Shown piece by piece: positions 22,501-32,129 of a DNA stretch of 64,000 bases. A program made the position numbers and the translations under genes. Location of the stretch: the NCBI GenBank assembly GCA_951394405.1, contig OX596339.1:2294001-2358000 (forward strand), given 5' to 3'. This DNA is from Coprinellus micaceus (lineage: Eukaryota > Basidiomycota > Agaricomycetes > Agaricales > Psathyrellaceae). The notes beneath the pieces were generated by a model. That model did no database searches. It saw nothing but the letters and a program-made list of their open reading frames with translations, and was not told where the DNA came from. The stretch's first letter is position 1. Each line of letters begins with the position of its first letter.

Positions 22501-23269
22501 ATTTATCGGCGTTTTTCTTGCTAAAGACGTCGAGAAATTCGTGATAGGCCTCCGGTAGCTTTGCCTTGATCTCTTCTTCGGTCTTTTCTTCGATTTCATC
22601 ATTGAAGTCGTCAAACTCATCAAATTCGTCGGGGTATTCGGAGTAGGTGGGTAGAATGAGTTTGCGTGATAGCGTGGTTCTTGCAATGTAGATAGGGGCA
22701 GGTATCCCTTCTTCTTCTTCGAGTTCGTCGTTTTGGAGATAGAAGACTTCAACTTCTATCTGTGGGTCCAGTTCTATTTCGGAGACTTCGATCGGTACTG
22801 GGTCAATGTCAGGTGTTCGCCATGTCAGAGTGCCAAGCTTCCAATCTATGATCGGGTTTTCGTCTTGGAGCCAAGGGAAACCTAGAATGACGGTTTGTTT
22901 CCCAAGGCCACAAACGAAAAGTTGGTGGGTCTTGGTCTTCTGATTGATGGTGATAGGGAGTCTGACGTAGTGGGTGATGGTCCCATGCTTATTGGGGGTT
23001 CCATCGACGTTTTTGGCTTCAATGGGGTAACGGAGTGGGGTGGTCTTGATTTGGTAACGGAGTGGGGTGGTCTTGATTTGGTAGTCTTGAGTGAATTTGG
23101 AGTCTATGAACTTTCCTCCTGCGCCGCAATCGATGAAACCTCGGGTGTCGATGTTTCGGTCTTCTTGGGTGATGCGGACAGGGATGTGCATGCTTTGGTT
23201 ACTTGTCTCGGCTATCAGCATGGATCGGATGCACAGCGATGGAGAGATAGCCGATTGTTCCTCCTTCAC
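19580..23269 (-). CDS. pol: Chromovirus Pol: PR, RT, RNase H, IN, chromodomain
   Basis: 1229 codons without a stop. Aspartic protease core FIDCGAGGKFID (about residues 40-51; DCGA in place of the usual DSGA). RT with LCQDYRYLN, FKIDLKWGYNN and YMDD. RNase H with EADASKYASGAVLT and YSDHQNLTYW. Integrase with a zinc-binding HHCC module (HHDSTTIGHPGE ... CAECQQF) and a DDE core (VDFITDLPP, ISDRGPQF). A C-terminal chromodomain (EGIINHRVKHNGTVEYLVKW, then LGYDE) identifies a chromovirus; such domains steer integration to chromatin marks. The PR motif keeps the catalytic Asp, so loss of function is not implied. Confidence 0.93.
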   Translation of the reverse strand: MKEEQSAISPSLCIRSMLIAETSNQSMHIPVRITQEDRNIDTRGFIDCGAGGKFIDSKFTQDYQIKTTPLRYQIKTTPLRYPIEAKNVDGTPNKHGTITHYVRLPITINQKTKTHQLFVCGLGKQTVILGFPWLQDENPIIDWKLGTLTWRTPDIDPVPIEVSEIELDPQIEVEVFYLQNDELEEEEGIPAPIYIARTTLSRKLILPTYSEYPDEFDEFDDFNDEIEEKTEEEIKAKLPEAYHEFLDVFSKKNADKFPASTKYDHAINVKDSFQPRRMKPYILSPDQEKEVKDFIKENLKLGRIRPSQSPMGSPVFFVKKKSGKLRLCQDYRYLNEHTISDAYPIPRIDDLLKRFQKAKYFFKIDLKWGYNNVRIKEGDQWKAAFSTQRGLFEPTVMFFGLKNSPPTFQRLMDDVIQGPDIIEETALVKRSDKNALVKTSEEPEEPPWVEVYMDDTLGAGETKEECRKEAFRTLRKLRKAGLPANIDKCAFEVPEVDFLGFIIGHGKIRMDPDKIKGLTEWPIPTKLKEVRSFLGFGNFYRRFIKNYSTIAAPLHALQGKDVPFVWSDECNTAFNLLKEKFTSYPVLHLPNPDQPYQIEADASKYASGAVLTQLDEHGARHPICFMSKTFDSAQKNYEIYDRELLAIIRALEEWRPFIQGSPFVTTVYSDHQNLTYWKNPQRLSPRQARAFLTLSKYNFELKHQPGTKMFQSDALSRRPDLCLDEEDPKEVIMLPPDLFVNLIDTALQEQILNSDKMELEAADALKLLLEEGPTDLQNDLQDWTVETKDDKHMLFRKGKAYIPNDIELRRKIVQSHHDSTTIGHPGELGTFNAVKEDYWWPGMRKFIKAYVKGCAECQQFKINRQPVKPTLLPITGPKSNRPFTQLSVDFITDLPPSKGYDSIMIVVDHGLTKGVILEPCNKTITAKQTADAFVRRVFTDYGLPDKIISDRGPQFASKTFRDLLERLRINSALSTAFHPQTDGGTERVNQEIEAYLAIYCSANPATWSQALPILQFVHNSRKHADRTHTPFELIMGTQPRALPEAFDKTNFPDNEERFKELQKSRNEALSAHELARNRMIERTDKTWKPFKLGDQVWLEARNLKLPYRSKKMQPKRLGPFKIIELIGLRAYRLKLPKGWKIHNVFHISLLSPFNSTDTHGPSHPEPPPDIIGGEEEYEIEGIINHRVKHNGTVEYLVKWLGYDETKWFKEDELVHSQETLEDYKKDNSL

Positions 23270-24615
23270 TGAAAATCCGGTTCGAGCTGCATGCTCCTGA
23301 AGTCGGCGAAGATTCTTTCTTCTTCAGCACCCGTGTATTGGGCCAGAAGAGACCGGATGTGTCGTGCTGTGTCGGCGGTAGGGGGCTTGGAGATAGTTGC
23401 GATAGCTCGGCTGTTTGATGGAGATCCGTAACGATTTTGGTATGATTCGTTACGGGGTTTCTTGGGTTGACGGCATTCTCGGGCGAAGTGTCCTTTTCGT
23501 CCACAGTTGTAGCATTCTTGCTTGTTCATGTATTCCCTTCTCTGGGTTTGTTCTTCCATGGTCATGGCGTCAACTTCCATGGCATAAGGATCTTTGATTG
23601 GCTTTTGTGTGGGTCTAAACCCTTGTGCGAAGAATGGTCGTGATAACCCCATTCGTTGATCGTTTTGTTGTCGGTATTTGTTGTCGAAGGTGATGGCTGC
23701 TTTCACCCATTCTTCGAAGTCGGTGGGTTCGTCGAGTTGTTGAGCCATTCTTTTGACTAACCCGTCTCTGAGGAGTGGTTTCAGGTATCCGAGGGCGGTG
23801 CGATCATTGCCCTCGAGCTTGAATTCGGCTGCGTCTGCTAGTGTCCTCCAGTTGGTGATGAAGGTTTGAGCCGATTCTTTCGGTGATTGCTGCTTGTTCT
23901 TGAGATAGTAGTGTGCGTCATCTTCCTGGTATTGCTTTTTGAACGTCTTTTCGAGTTTGGTCCAAAATTCGTGGTACTTGTCGGACTTGTATTCTTCTGA
24001 TTTCATATAGAGTTTCCTCCATATCAGAGCTTCTCCGCTTGTTAGCTTCGAAAGAACAAGGACTATCTTCTTTCGGTCCTTTCCTTCGAATTGTTCTTGA
24101 TAGAATTCGAAGTAAAGCTCCACCGAGTCTTTGAAAGCTTGGAAGCGCGTTCGGTCTCCATCATAGTCTTTGACAGATACCTTGGCGTCGGATCCGGTGA
24201 TCGTAGTGGTATTGATGGCTGGTGGGTTCTCGGGGTTTGGGGGATCTCCGTGTTCGGACATTGTTTCGTCGACGTCTTCTTTTTGTTCAGGGGAATTCCT
24301 TTCGGTTTGTTCTTTGATTGCTGATGGGTACGATACGAGCGGCGGTGGTGCTGGTGGTCCAAAAAAACTTGGTATCGGATGTTCTGTCTTTGGTGTTTGT
24401 GCTCGTGATCCTTGTCTAGATTTAGACGCTTGTCTTTCGTATGGTTTACCCTGATGGGATACTGGCGATGGTGCTTGCGATCCAAACGGTGTAATTCCGG
24501 TGGAGTGGAAACTTAGTGCTAGGCCTTCTTCCTTTGCCTTCTTGGTGACTTGTTGTTCAAGTAATTGCTTTACTTGTTCCTCTTGGAGATTCTTTGATCT
24601 TTGTTTGTTGATCAA
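23266..24615 (-). CDS. gag: Chromovirus Gag
   Basis: About 449 codons. The N-terminal third is charged and Pro-rich, followed by a retrotransposon gag domain (about residues 150-330). One CCHC knuckle, CYNCGRKGHFAREC, lies at about 363-376. Gag forms the particle and binds RNA. The stop overlaps the start of the pol frame by one to four bases (pol is in the -1 frame), so Pol is probably made by frameshifting or reinitiation. The true start could be upstream: about 370 bp separate the listed start from the LTR. Confidence 0.88.
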   Translation of the reverse strand: MINKQRSKNLQEEQVKQLLEQQVTKKAKEEGLALSFHSTGITPFGSQAPSPVSHQGKPYERQASKSRQGSRAQTPKTEHPIPSFFGPPAPPPLVSYPSAIKEQTERNSPEQKEDVDETMSEHGDPPNPENPPAINTTTITGSDAKVSVKDYDGDRTRFQAFKDSVELYFEFYQEQFEGKDRKKIVLVLSKLTSGEALIWRKLYMKSEEYKSDKYHEFWTKLEKTFKKQYQEDDAHYYLKNKQQSPKESAQTFITNWRTLADAAEFKLEGNDRTALGYLKPLLRDGLVKRMAQQLDEPTDFEEWVKAAITFDNKYRQQNDQRMGLSRPFFAQGFRPTQKPIKDPYAMEVDAMTMEEQTQRREYMNKQECYNCGRKGHFARECRQPKKPRNESYQNRYGSPSNSRAIATISKPPTADTARHIRSLLAQYTGAEEERIFADFRSMQLEPDFQ

Positions 24616-24973
24616 GTGGATCTCGATGGCTTGTGCTTGACGTTCTCGGTGTTGGCTTATCTGATTTTGCCTAGATCTGTGTACGAAGTCTTTTTCGTGT
24701 TCGTCGTCGTGGGCTGGTACTCTTGATTGGTCTACTTCTGCGGTATCGCACGGATATTGAAGTCGATATGGACACGGTTGACGTTTGCAGATGGTCCAGA
24801 CGTTTCCGTCGTCGTTCTCTTCACACCCGTAATCGAGCCTGTTGAGTCTACTGAAGGTGTGATGATTCCCAAAGCAGGATAGTTCTGGGGTTTCTGGAGT
24901 CGGCGGTCTGCTTCGTTGATCCGTGGTGTCGTTGGCTTGTTGCGTTCGTTTAGAACGAAGGCAACGTTGTTGG

Positions 24974-24983
24974 AGCTTGTTAT
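24974..24983 (-). other. Primer-binding site, self-priming type
   Basis: Two bases inside the 5' LTR the minus strand reads ATAACAAGCT. It does not look like the 3' end of a common initiator tRNA complement but pairs over 10 bp with AGCTTGTTAT in the LTR at 25443-25452. This is the arrangement of Tf1/sushi-type self-priming elements, where the folded 5' end of the mRNA primes reverse transcription. Confidence 0.6.
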
Positions 24984-24985
24984 TC

Positions 24986-25773
24986 TGTTACGACCTCGAT
25001 GAGGGAGTTGGCGTTGTCCGTCACTGGTCGGCTTCTTAGTCGTACTATCCCCCTATTCCTAATAGCTTCTGGGATGTCGCGCGGTCAGTCACACGTCTAT
25101 TGGACAATAGTACGTTGCACTGGTATCAGACTTGAACGTTCTTCTATGACACGTCAGGGGTCCACGGATACTCTCGGATGCTTACTAGTTTGGCGATCTT
25201 CTAGTCAAGTCCGGCTTACAGATGCTTCCTAGTTTGGCGGTCTCCTAGGCAAGTCTGGCGTCGTCACACGGCGGGTTCACTACTGGACAATAGTGGAGTG
25301 TGGAAGGTTCTCAGTGGCGTTCACTGTCTCAGCTTTGGTGCGTGATGCGAAGGGAGTCTTGTGGAGTTGCGGAAGTCTTGCAGGAGCTTATTGGGGGGAG
25401 AGCGGCGTAGTGGAGTGGGCGAAAGGGGACTAAGATTAAAGTATAACAAGCTAAACTACATGGGATAAACTAAGGGGTCTTTATACTACTTTAGTATGAG
25501 TCATGGGGTAGCTGCGCATGATGATATAATGAGGTCATAGTGGAGTGGGTGGAGTAAATAGTGGGGGAGTGGAGTATTAGTGGAGCGCATACTGCGCATG
25601 ATGTCAGAGTAGCTGCGGGGTAGCTGCGGAGTCGTAGTAAGCGCATACTGCGCATGAGTCAGGGGTAGCTGTGGGGTAACTGTGGAGTCGTAATAACAAT
25701 GAGTCATAAAAAGCGAAAAGAAATGAAGTGGTCGTGCATAGGTAGGAGGGGAGGTGTGAAGCGAAGCGTAACA
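24986..25773 (-). repeat. 5' LTR of the chromovirus (788 bp)
   Basis: Begins (minus strand) TGTTACGCTTCGC at 25773 and ends CGTAACA at 24986. It keeps the roughly 130-bp segment (about 25522-25650) lost from the other LTR, with several CTGCGCATGA/GCATACTGCGCATGA repeats. Confidence 0.93.
25452..25485 (-). promoter_or_regulatory. Predicted LTR TATA box and transcript start
   Basis: On the minus strand TATAAA begins at 25485. 33 nt later, at 25452, lies AGCTTGTTAT, the exact reverse complement of ten bases just inside the 5' LTR. The spacing fits a TATA-driven start, which would put the self-complementary bases at the very 5' end of the RNA. Confidence 0.55.
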
Positions 25774-26262
25774 CACCCTATACCACCCTGTACCACCACC
25801 TTACTTAGCCCCCACCCCACCATATCCCCGAACCCCCCAAATATACTCCTCTGCCCGAGAAACCACTCCAAACACAGGCCAAGCCCCACATGAGACCAAA
25901 TAGGTAGGAGGCCAGGCGAAGGCCCACGAGGCATGAAACGGGCACCAGCCGGCCCAAAGGCACAAGCCAAAGTGTCGAAAGATGAAGAGAGGAAACTGGG
26001 CCCAAATATACTAGATCCACTGGACTAGGAAAGCCCAGCAGACTCGACATCCCTTGGGATGAACCTACCCCTGGCAAAGGTAGAAGGGAGGCAGACCTAT
26101 TTAGGTCGCTGATGCGTCGTCCATACGGGTAGGCCCCGAAACTTGCGGCTCAGTACCCAATCTAGGCTGATAGACTGGAGAACGACGCAACGAGCATCAC
26201 GGTCCTGTGTACGTCCGACACGCAACACGCTTCGGGAGACTAAGGCAGGTCCCCGATTCTAC

Positions 26263-29200
26263 AATGCCTGGCACAACGGAAAATACAAACAGAAACACAC
26301 ATCTGAACATAAACGGTGACTTACACGGGCAACTGGCACAACCTGCAGTGGGACGAGGAGGGGGTGCTCAAACCACTAGCACCCAACCCAATGACTCCCA
26401 CAGTAGGAACGGTAGTGGAAATGGCAACGGACATCAAATCCGGAACCGAAACGGTGCTGAAGGGAGACGGCAGCACCAAGGACGAAGTAGTAGAGTCCCG
26501 AACCTAGACCATGGAACACCTCGCCGCATGAGGGAAACATTTGTCACAGACTACTTCCACAAGAGGAGAGACGGTCAAGTAAACATACGATCAGCGCCCA
26601 ATGCAGGCAGCATGCCGAGGCGGACACAAGACATGGCACAGGGAAAAAAGAACGTGAGAGCCAACATCCATATCGGCACCCTCAACATGAGGGGGGGAGG
26701 TTCCACGGCAACGCGTGATAAATGGGAAAGTATCAGCCAGATCATGAAAGAGCGAAAGCTTGGAGTACTCGCCATCCAAGAAACACACCTGACGTAAAAG
26801 GAGGTGGACAGACTGAACGAAACGTACAAAAGAAGGATTTTTATAATTAACTCAGGTAACCCCAGTCGCCCAAATGCGAACGGCATTGCAATAGTCCTCA
26901 ACCGACAACTAACAGCATGGGCCGAGTGCCGGAAATGGGTCCTAATACCAGGCCGCGCAATAATGGTCCAGATCCCATGGAAACACAAGAAGCAACATCG
27001 CACCGTCCTGGCGGTGTACGCACTGAACGACCCCAGAGAAAATGAAAATTTCTGGCGTAATCTGAGTGAACAATGGAACCACCAAAACCCACCACCGAAG
27101 CCTGACATCATGCTCGGAGACTTCAACATCGTTGAGGATTCGATCGATCGCATCCCGGCACGCTGTGATGACCACATGGCAGTAGAAGCGCTGAGAGCGC
27201 TAAAGAGAAAACTGAACCTCATTGATGGGTGGCGCTCGGAAAACCCGGAAGAGATATCATACACATACCTACAAAAGGCGACAATGTCCCAGTCACGGAT
27301 TGACAGGATATACACAACCCCGAGTATATTCAAAACGACGTGCGATTGGGAGGTAATAGAAAGCGGGATACTCACTGACCACAACCTCGTCTCCTTTCAC
27401 TACTTTGACCCCCGAGAACAGCTGCGCGGCCTGGGTCGGCATACCATGCCAATCTGGCTGACAGAGGACAAGACCTTCGTGAAGAATGTTAAACAGATGG
27501 TGAGAAATACGATCAACGACATCAGACGCCAGAAGAACCCAATCCACGACGTACCCAGAGTGCCCCTAGCAGCACAAAAAGCGTACGACGAACTGAAACA
27601 GAACATAAAGGTACATGGTGTCACCAGACGAATTGATGTAATGCCAGCCCTCCGCAAGAGGGCGATCGACCGGCGAGATGAACTCCAGAAGGTGATAAAT
27701 GACCAGGCACTCCCAGAGAGAGAACATCTGGAAAAAGCGGCCGAGATTGAAGAGGAACTCAGAGGGATGAAACTCCAACACCATGCCTCCTCTCGAGACC
27801 GAACCAGCCTACACTATAATGCTGAAAACGAGAGAATGGGCAAACTGTGGATAAACTCAAGCAAAGATGCAGACTCAAGAGACCCAATCATGGCCTTGAA
27901 AACAGTTGACGAAAACGGTAAGACAACCCTCGAACAAAACTCCAAAAAAATGGCCGAAATTGCACGGACGCACCATGAAAAACTACAAAAAGAAGGTCTC
28001 CACCAATACTCCTCAGAAGAAGAGCGGGACACTGAAACGCAGGAGGTCTTAAATCTACTAACAAAGAAGCTCCTTGAGGAGGACGCCGAAATGATGGGGA
28101 GGAAAATGTCGCGAGAGGAAGTACACACCGCGATGATGGGTGTCCCAAACGATAAAGCGACTGGAATGGACGGCATCCCAATAGAGATGTGGAAGGCCAT
28201 AGCCACCTCCCCACGAAGAGCCGAGGAGTGGGCAAAGAACGACGATATCACAACCCTCCTCACAATGGTATATGAGGAGATTGAGGAGGAAGGTACCTGG
28301 GAAGACCTGAACTTCTCGAGTGGATGGATGTGCCCACTGTATAAAAAGAAGGACAAAACTGACATAGCTAACTACCGACCAATAACGGTTCTCAACACCG
28401 ACTACAAAATACTAACCAAAGCCCTCACCAATCGCCTCTCAGAAGTAGCCCCTAAGATCATACATGAGGACCAAGCTGGCTTCATGAAAAACAGGAGAAT
28501 TGAAGACCACACAGACCTCATGAGAGTAATGATTGACTACTGCGCCGCAGAGAACGTAAACGGAGCCCTCGTCCTACTTGACCAGGAAAAGGCATATGAC
28601 AAAATCACCCACCACTTTCTCGACAAATCCCTAGAATGTTTCGGCTTTCCAAACAGCTTCAGGGAAACCGTAAAAAGGCTCTACGGGAACGCAACAACCC
28701 GAGTAATGCTGAACGGTTTCATCAGTGACCCATACACAGTCACAAGAGGAGTGAGACAAGGCGACCCCCTGTCATGCCTCCTCTTCAACATCGCGATAGA
28801 ATCCCTGGCCCAGATGGTACGAAAAGCACCACTCCGAGGAATGCGACTTCCCAAGACTCAAGATCGGGTCGTGACCACCTTGTTTGCCGACGACACCACA
28901 GTATACCTTGACGAGGAGGACGACTTCAACACCCTCCAGCAGATACTCGACAAATGGTGTCGAGTCTCGGGGGCATGATTCAATGTAGGGAAAACCGAGA
29001 TAGTACCCCTGGGAACGAAGGAATACCGCGCCGACCTAGCTAGGAGTCGCAAACTGAACGCGAGCTCAATGGAGATCCCTGGGAACATACGCATCGCGAA
29101 AGATGGTGAACCAACGCGGGCATTGGGTGCCTTCATAGGAAATGGCGTCTCCGATGCAAGCGTATGGACCCCGACAATCGAGGCAACGGAAAAGGCACTT

Positions 29201-31521
29201 GCACGATGGGCAAAAACATACCCAACACTGGAAGGGAAACGGCTAATCATAGGGATGGAAGTAGGCGGCAGAACGCAATACCGCACGAGGGTCCAAGGAA
29301 TGCCACAAGAAATTGAAAAGACATTCGGAAGAATGACCACCGACTTCCTGTGGAACGGGAAACTGCCAACCGTGAATGCAGAAACCCTCCAACTCCCCCA
29401 CAAGAAAGGGGGCTTCAACGTCCTGGACATCGCAGCAAGAAACGAGGCAATCGACCTAATGAAGCTCAAGCGCTACCTCGACTTTGAAAAGCGCCCCAGG
29501 TGGGCACAGATAGTGGACTACCTCCTCGAAAAAAATATACCAAAGGCCCACCGAGTGCAGGACCCCCGTGCGATCGACAGCATGTTCACCCAAACATGGA
29601 CAGCAGCCAAGCGACAGTCAAAAAGTCGAGCCCCACAACCAGTCCGGAGGATGCTAAAAACAGCCCAAAAATACGGGGTACAACTAGACCCGCACCTACC
29701 ACTCCCCGCAGTCAAAATGGGCATGCCGGCGTGGCATCATAAGGGCTGGAACCCAAGCCTCCCAAAGCGCGACAACTCAAAAAGAGCAAAATGCCTGAGG
29801 GACTGCCACGAAGTCTACTCCGTCGAAGACCTCACGAAAATTGCCTGGAGATCCCACAGAACGAATGCCGAACCCAAATCCGATGAGACAGACCCCGAGG
29901 AGTGCTGCGAGGAGTGCCATGACGACACCCGAAGGGGCTGCCGAGACCCAGAGAAATGCCAGGAGGAAGCTATGAGGATCCTAGAAGGACTCAGGCCCAT
30001 ATGGAGACCCACCCCAGATGAGCTGGACGAGCAACCGGAGGACGTGAGCACAAACTTCCAACGCGAAAGAACACGCACCAAAACAGGATGCTTCTGAATC
30101 TTCACAAAAGGCACCCCCCCACCAACATACACAATCCCCCCCCAGGCGCCCAGAAACCAGAACCCCGAAGAGAGAGAGTAACCGTCTACACCGATGGCTC
30201 GTGCACGAACCCCGGGCAGGAGGAGACAAAAGCGGGAGCCGGGATATGGTTCGGAGAGAACGATGAAAGGAACGCAAGCGTCCGTGTACCGGAGACCCTA
30301 CAACAAACAAACAACACCGCAGAAGCGATGGCAGTCTTAGAAGCTGTACGACGAGCACCTAGAAACGCAACACTGACCATCAAAACCGACTCGAAATATG
30401 TGATCGATGCGTTAACGACCTGCCGACACAAGATCGAGAACTCCGACTGGTTAGACCAGACAAACAGAGAGATTCTGGAGCCCACCATCGCAGAAATCCG
30501 TCACAGGCCAGGACCGACACACCTGGTAAAGGTTAAGGGACACAGTGGCATCAGAGGAAACGAGGAGGCGGATAGATTGGCGGCGATCGGGGCAGAAATC
30601 GAGTGAGAGACGCAAACAAACCTAAACATCAGCGAGAATCGGAGGGTAAAGGGAGCCCAACTGCAGACCATGACCCAAGCGCAGATGTACAAAGGCATCC
30701 GGAGGATTAAGGAGACCAAGGTAAAGCTGAGAAGAAAAACAACTATCGCCCTTGATATGGCAAGGCACGCGGCAACAGCCGCCACAGGTCTCACGCCCCT
30801 GGACCACACTATATGGGCGTCTACCAGATCAAAGTCCCTCATTGGAAACAGGCAGAGAGAGTTCATATGGAAACTGGCACACGACGCCCTGAAAACCGGA
30901 TCCTTCTGGGAGGGCAAGACAAACTGTGAGCATATGGTGGACTGCCCAGCATGTGAAGTGCCCGAAACAGCGGAACACACCCTTACCGACTGCGAATACT
31001 CAGGCCAGAAAGTGGTATGGGAGCTCGTGGGACACATGTGCGAGAAGAAAAAGATCCCATGGGGGCCCCCCAGCATAGGGGAAATCACTTCGAGTGCCAT
31101 CCCGTCAGTTCGAAACCCAGAATCCGAGAAAATCCCAACCGGCGCAAGCAGGCTCAAAACCATCCTAATCGCACACTCTGCACACCTGATATGGAAACTC
31201 AGATGCGAATGGAGGATGGGGAAAGGGGGCGACCCCAGGAAGGCGCACTCAAACTCCGAAGTCCACAACAGGTGGACTAGCATGGTCAACCTGATTCTCA
31301 GACGTGAGACTCTGGCCATCCAGGAGAAAAAGCGCCTCCCAAATCAACCCAGCCCAACGACCGTATGGCACACCTGGTCGGGCACCCTCCAAGACGACGA
31401 AAGACTCTACGAAATAGTGATGAGGAAAAGATGGGGAATAAATGGGGTTTTAGTGGGTTCCCTCCCTAAAAGACGCGACCGGGAAAGGAACGTAAGGCGA
31501 GGGCGTGCCTCCAGCATGTGA
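26263..31521 (+). pseudogene. LINE B ORF2: APE endonuclease, RT, RNase H (four stops)
   Basis: The endonuclease begins IHIGTLNMRGG (about 26670), then AIQETHL, PDIMLGDFN, SRIDRIY and LTDHNLVSF. The RT covers about 28100-28970 with GMDGIPIEMWK, LLDQEKAYDKI, RGVRQGDPLSC and LFADDTTVY. RNase H at 30175-30600 has YTDGSC, NNTAEAMAVLEA, TDSKYVIDAL and VKGHSGIRGNEEAD. A C-terminal CCHC block (CPACEVPETAEHTLTDC) is at about 30940-30990. Breaks: TAA at 26795, TGA at 28976, TGA at 30095, TGA at 30604, and a frameshift in C runs at 30113-30145. All four stops fit C-to-T changes of CAA or CGA codons. RNase H downstream of RT fits fungal Tad1-type LINEs. Confidence 0.85.
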
Positions 31522-31710
31522 GGCCCACACTACCACCCGACAGAAGACGCTTGCCAAGCGGTCGGGCGGTGTGCAGAGAAGCATTTCCCCGAGGTGGATC
31601 CCCATCCACCCATCACTACCGAAAACCCCCAAACCACGACACGACGAAAGTCAAATCCAGCCGTGCGCCCGTCAACTCCTGGTGACACAAGACGCATAAT
31701 CAGGCTCCAC

Positions 31711-31711
<1 letters not shown>

Positions 31712-31742
<31 letters not shown>
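31712..31742 (+). other. Poly(A) tail of LINE B
   Basis: 31 uninterrupted A residues, overlapping the start of the duplicated target site. An intact long A run suggests recent insertion. Confidence 0.9.
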
Positions 31743-31745
<3 letters not shown>

Positions 31746-31826
31746 CAGGCTTTCGCCAACTGCGTCTGGGATCGACCCAGTGTTGCTGGCGTGACAGCTG
31801 CCATCCCCTCAACCATCCCAAAGTAG
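31741..31826 (+). pseudogene. LINE A ORF1, 3' portion
   Basis: After the LINE B poly(A), the duplicated target AAGCTCAGGCTTTCGC continues in frame as ...AQAFANCVWDRPSV to a stop at 31824-31826. This shows that the frame was continuous before insertion. Confidence 0.7.
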
Positions 31827-32129
31827 GGTACTCCCAATCACTGCTTGACTCGTGTTCACGTTATCTCCCATTAGTTACACTCCCTCTGACTTCCCTCTTG
31901 ATATGGACTTATGCTCCCCAGCCCTGGACCCTGACTCGGAAATGGACGTTGACTGCGCGACTCTGTACAGAACTCCCTTACCAATACTCGTATTATGTAC
32001 CCTTACCATATTATCTCTTCCCTTAGCCCCATGGACTGTTATTACGATAAATATGAGATTCGTCTCTTGACAGATGCCCCCCTGTACGACCTTGTCACAT
32101 GAATCACTTTATTGGCTGTATCTAATCTG

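Larger units (their letters stand above)
17762..25773 (-). mobile_element. Ty3/Gypsy chromovirus with an extra ORF, 5-bp TSD
   Basis: Complete LTR retrotransposon on the minus strand inside LINE B. The LTRs begin TGTTACG and end CGTAACA. The target CACCC is duplicated at 17757-17761 and 25774-25778. Minus-strand order: 5' LTR, primer site, gag, pol (PR-RT-RNase H-IN-chromodomain), a third ORF, polypurine tract, 3' LTR. All three ORFs are free of internal stops and the LTRs are nearly identical outside one deletion, so the insertion is young and possibly active. Confidence 0.95.
14764..31740 (+). mobile_element. LINE B: APE/RNase H LINE of about 9 kb, 16-bp TSD
   Basis: A full-length-looking non-LTR retrotransposon. 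It starts with a run of G at 14762-14769 and ends in a 31-base poly(A) at 31712-31742. The 16-bp target AAGCTCAGGCTTTCGC is duplicated exactly at 14748-14763 and 31741-31756. Order: 5' UTR (14764-15390), ORF1, chromovirus insertion, ORF2, 3' UTR. A GC-rich, C-rich composition distinguishes it from the chromovirus inside it. ORF1 is intact; ORF2 carries four stops and a frameshift, so this copy cannot move on its own. Confidence 0.92.
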
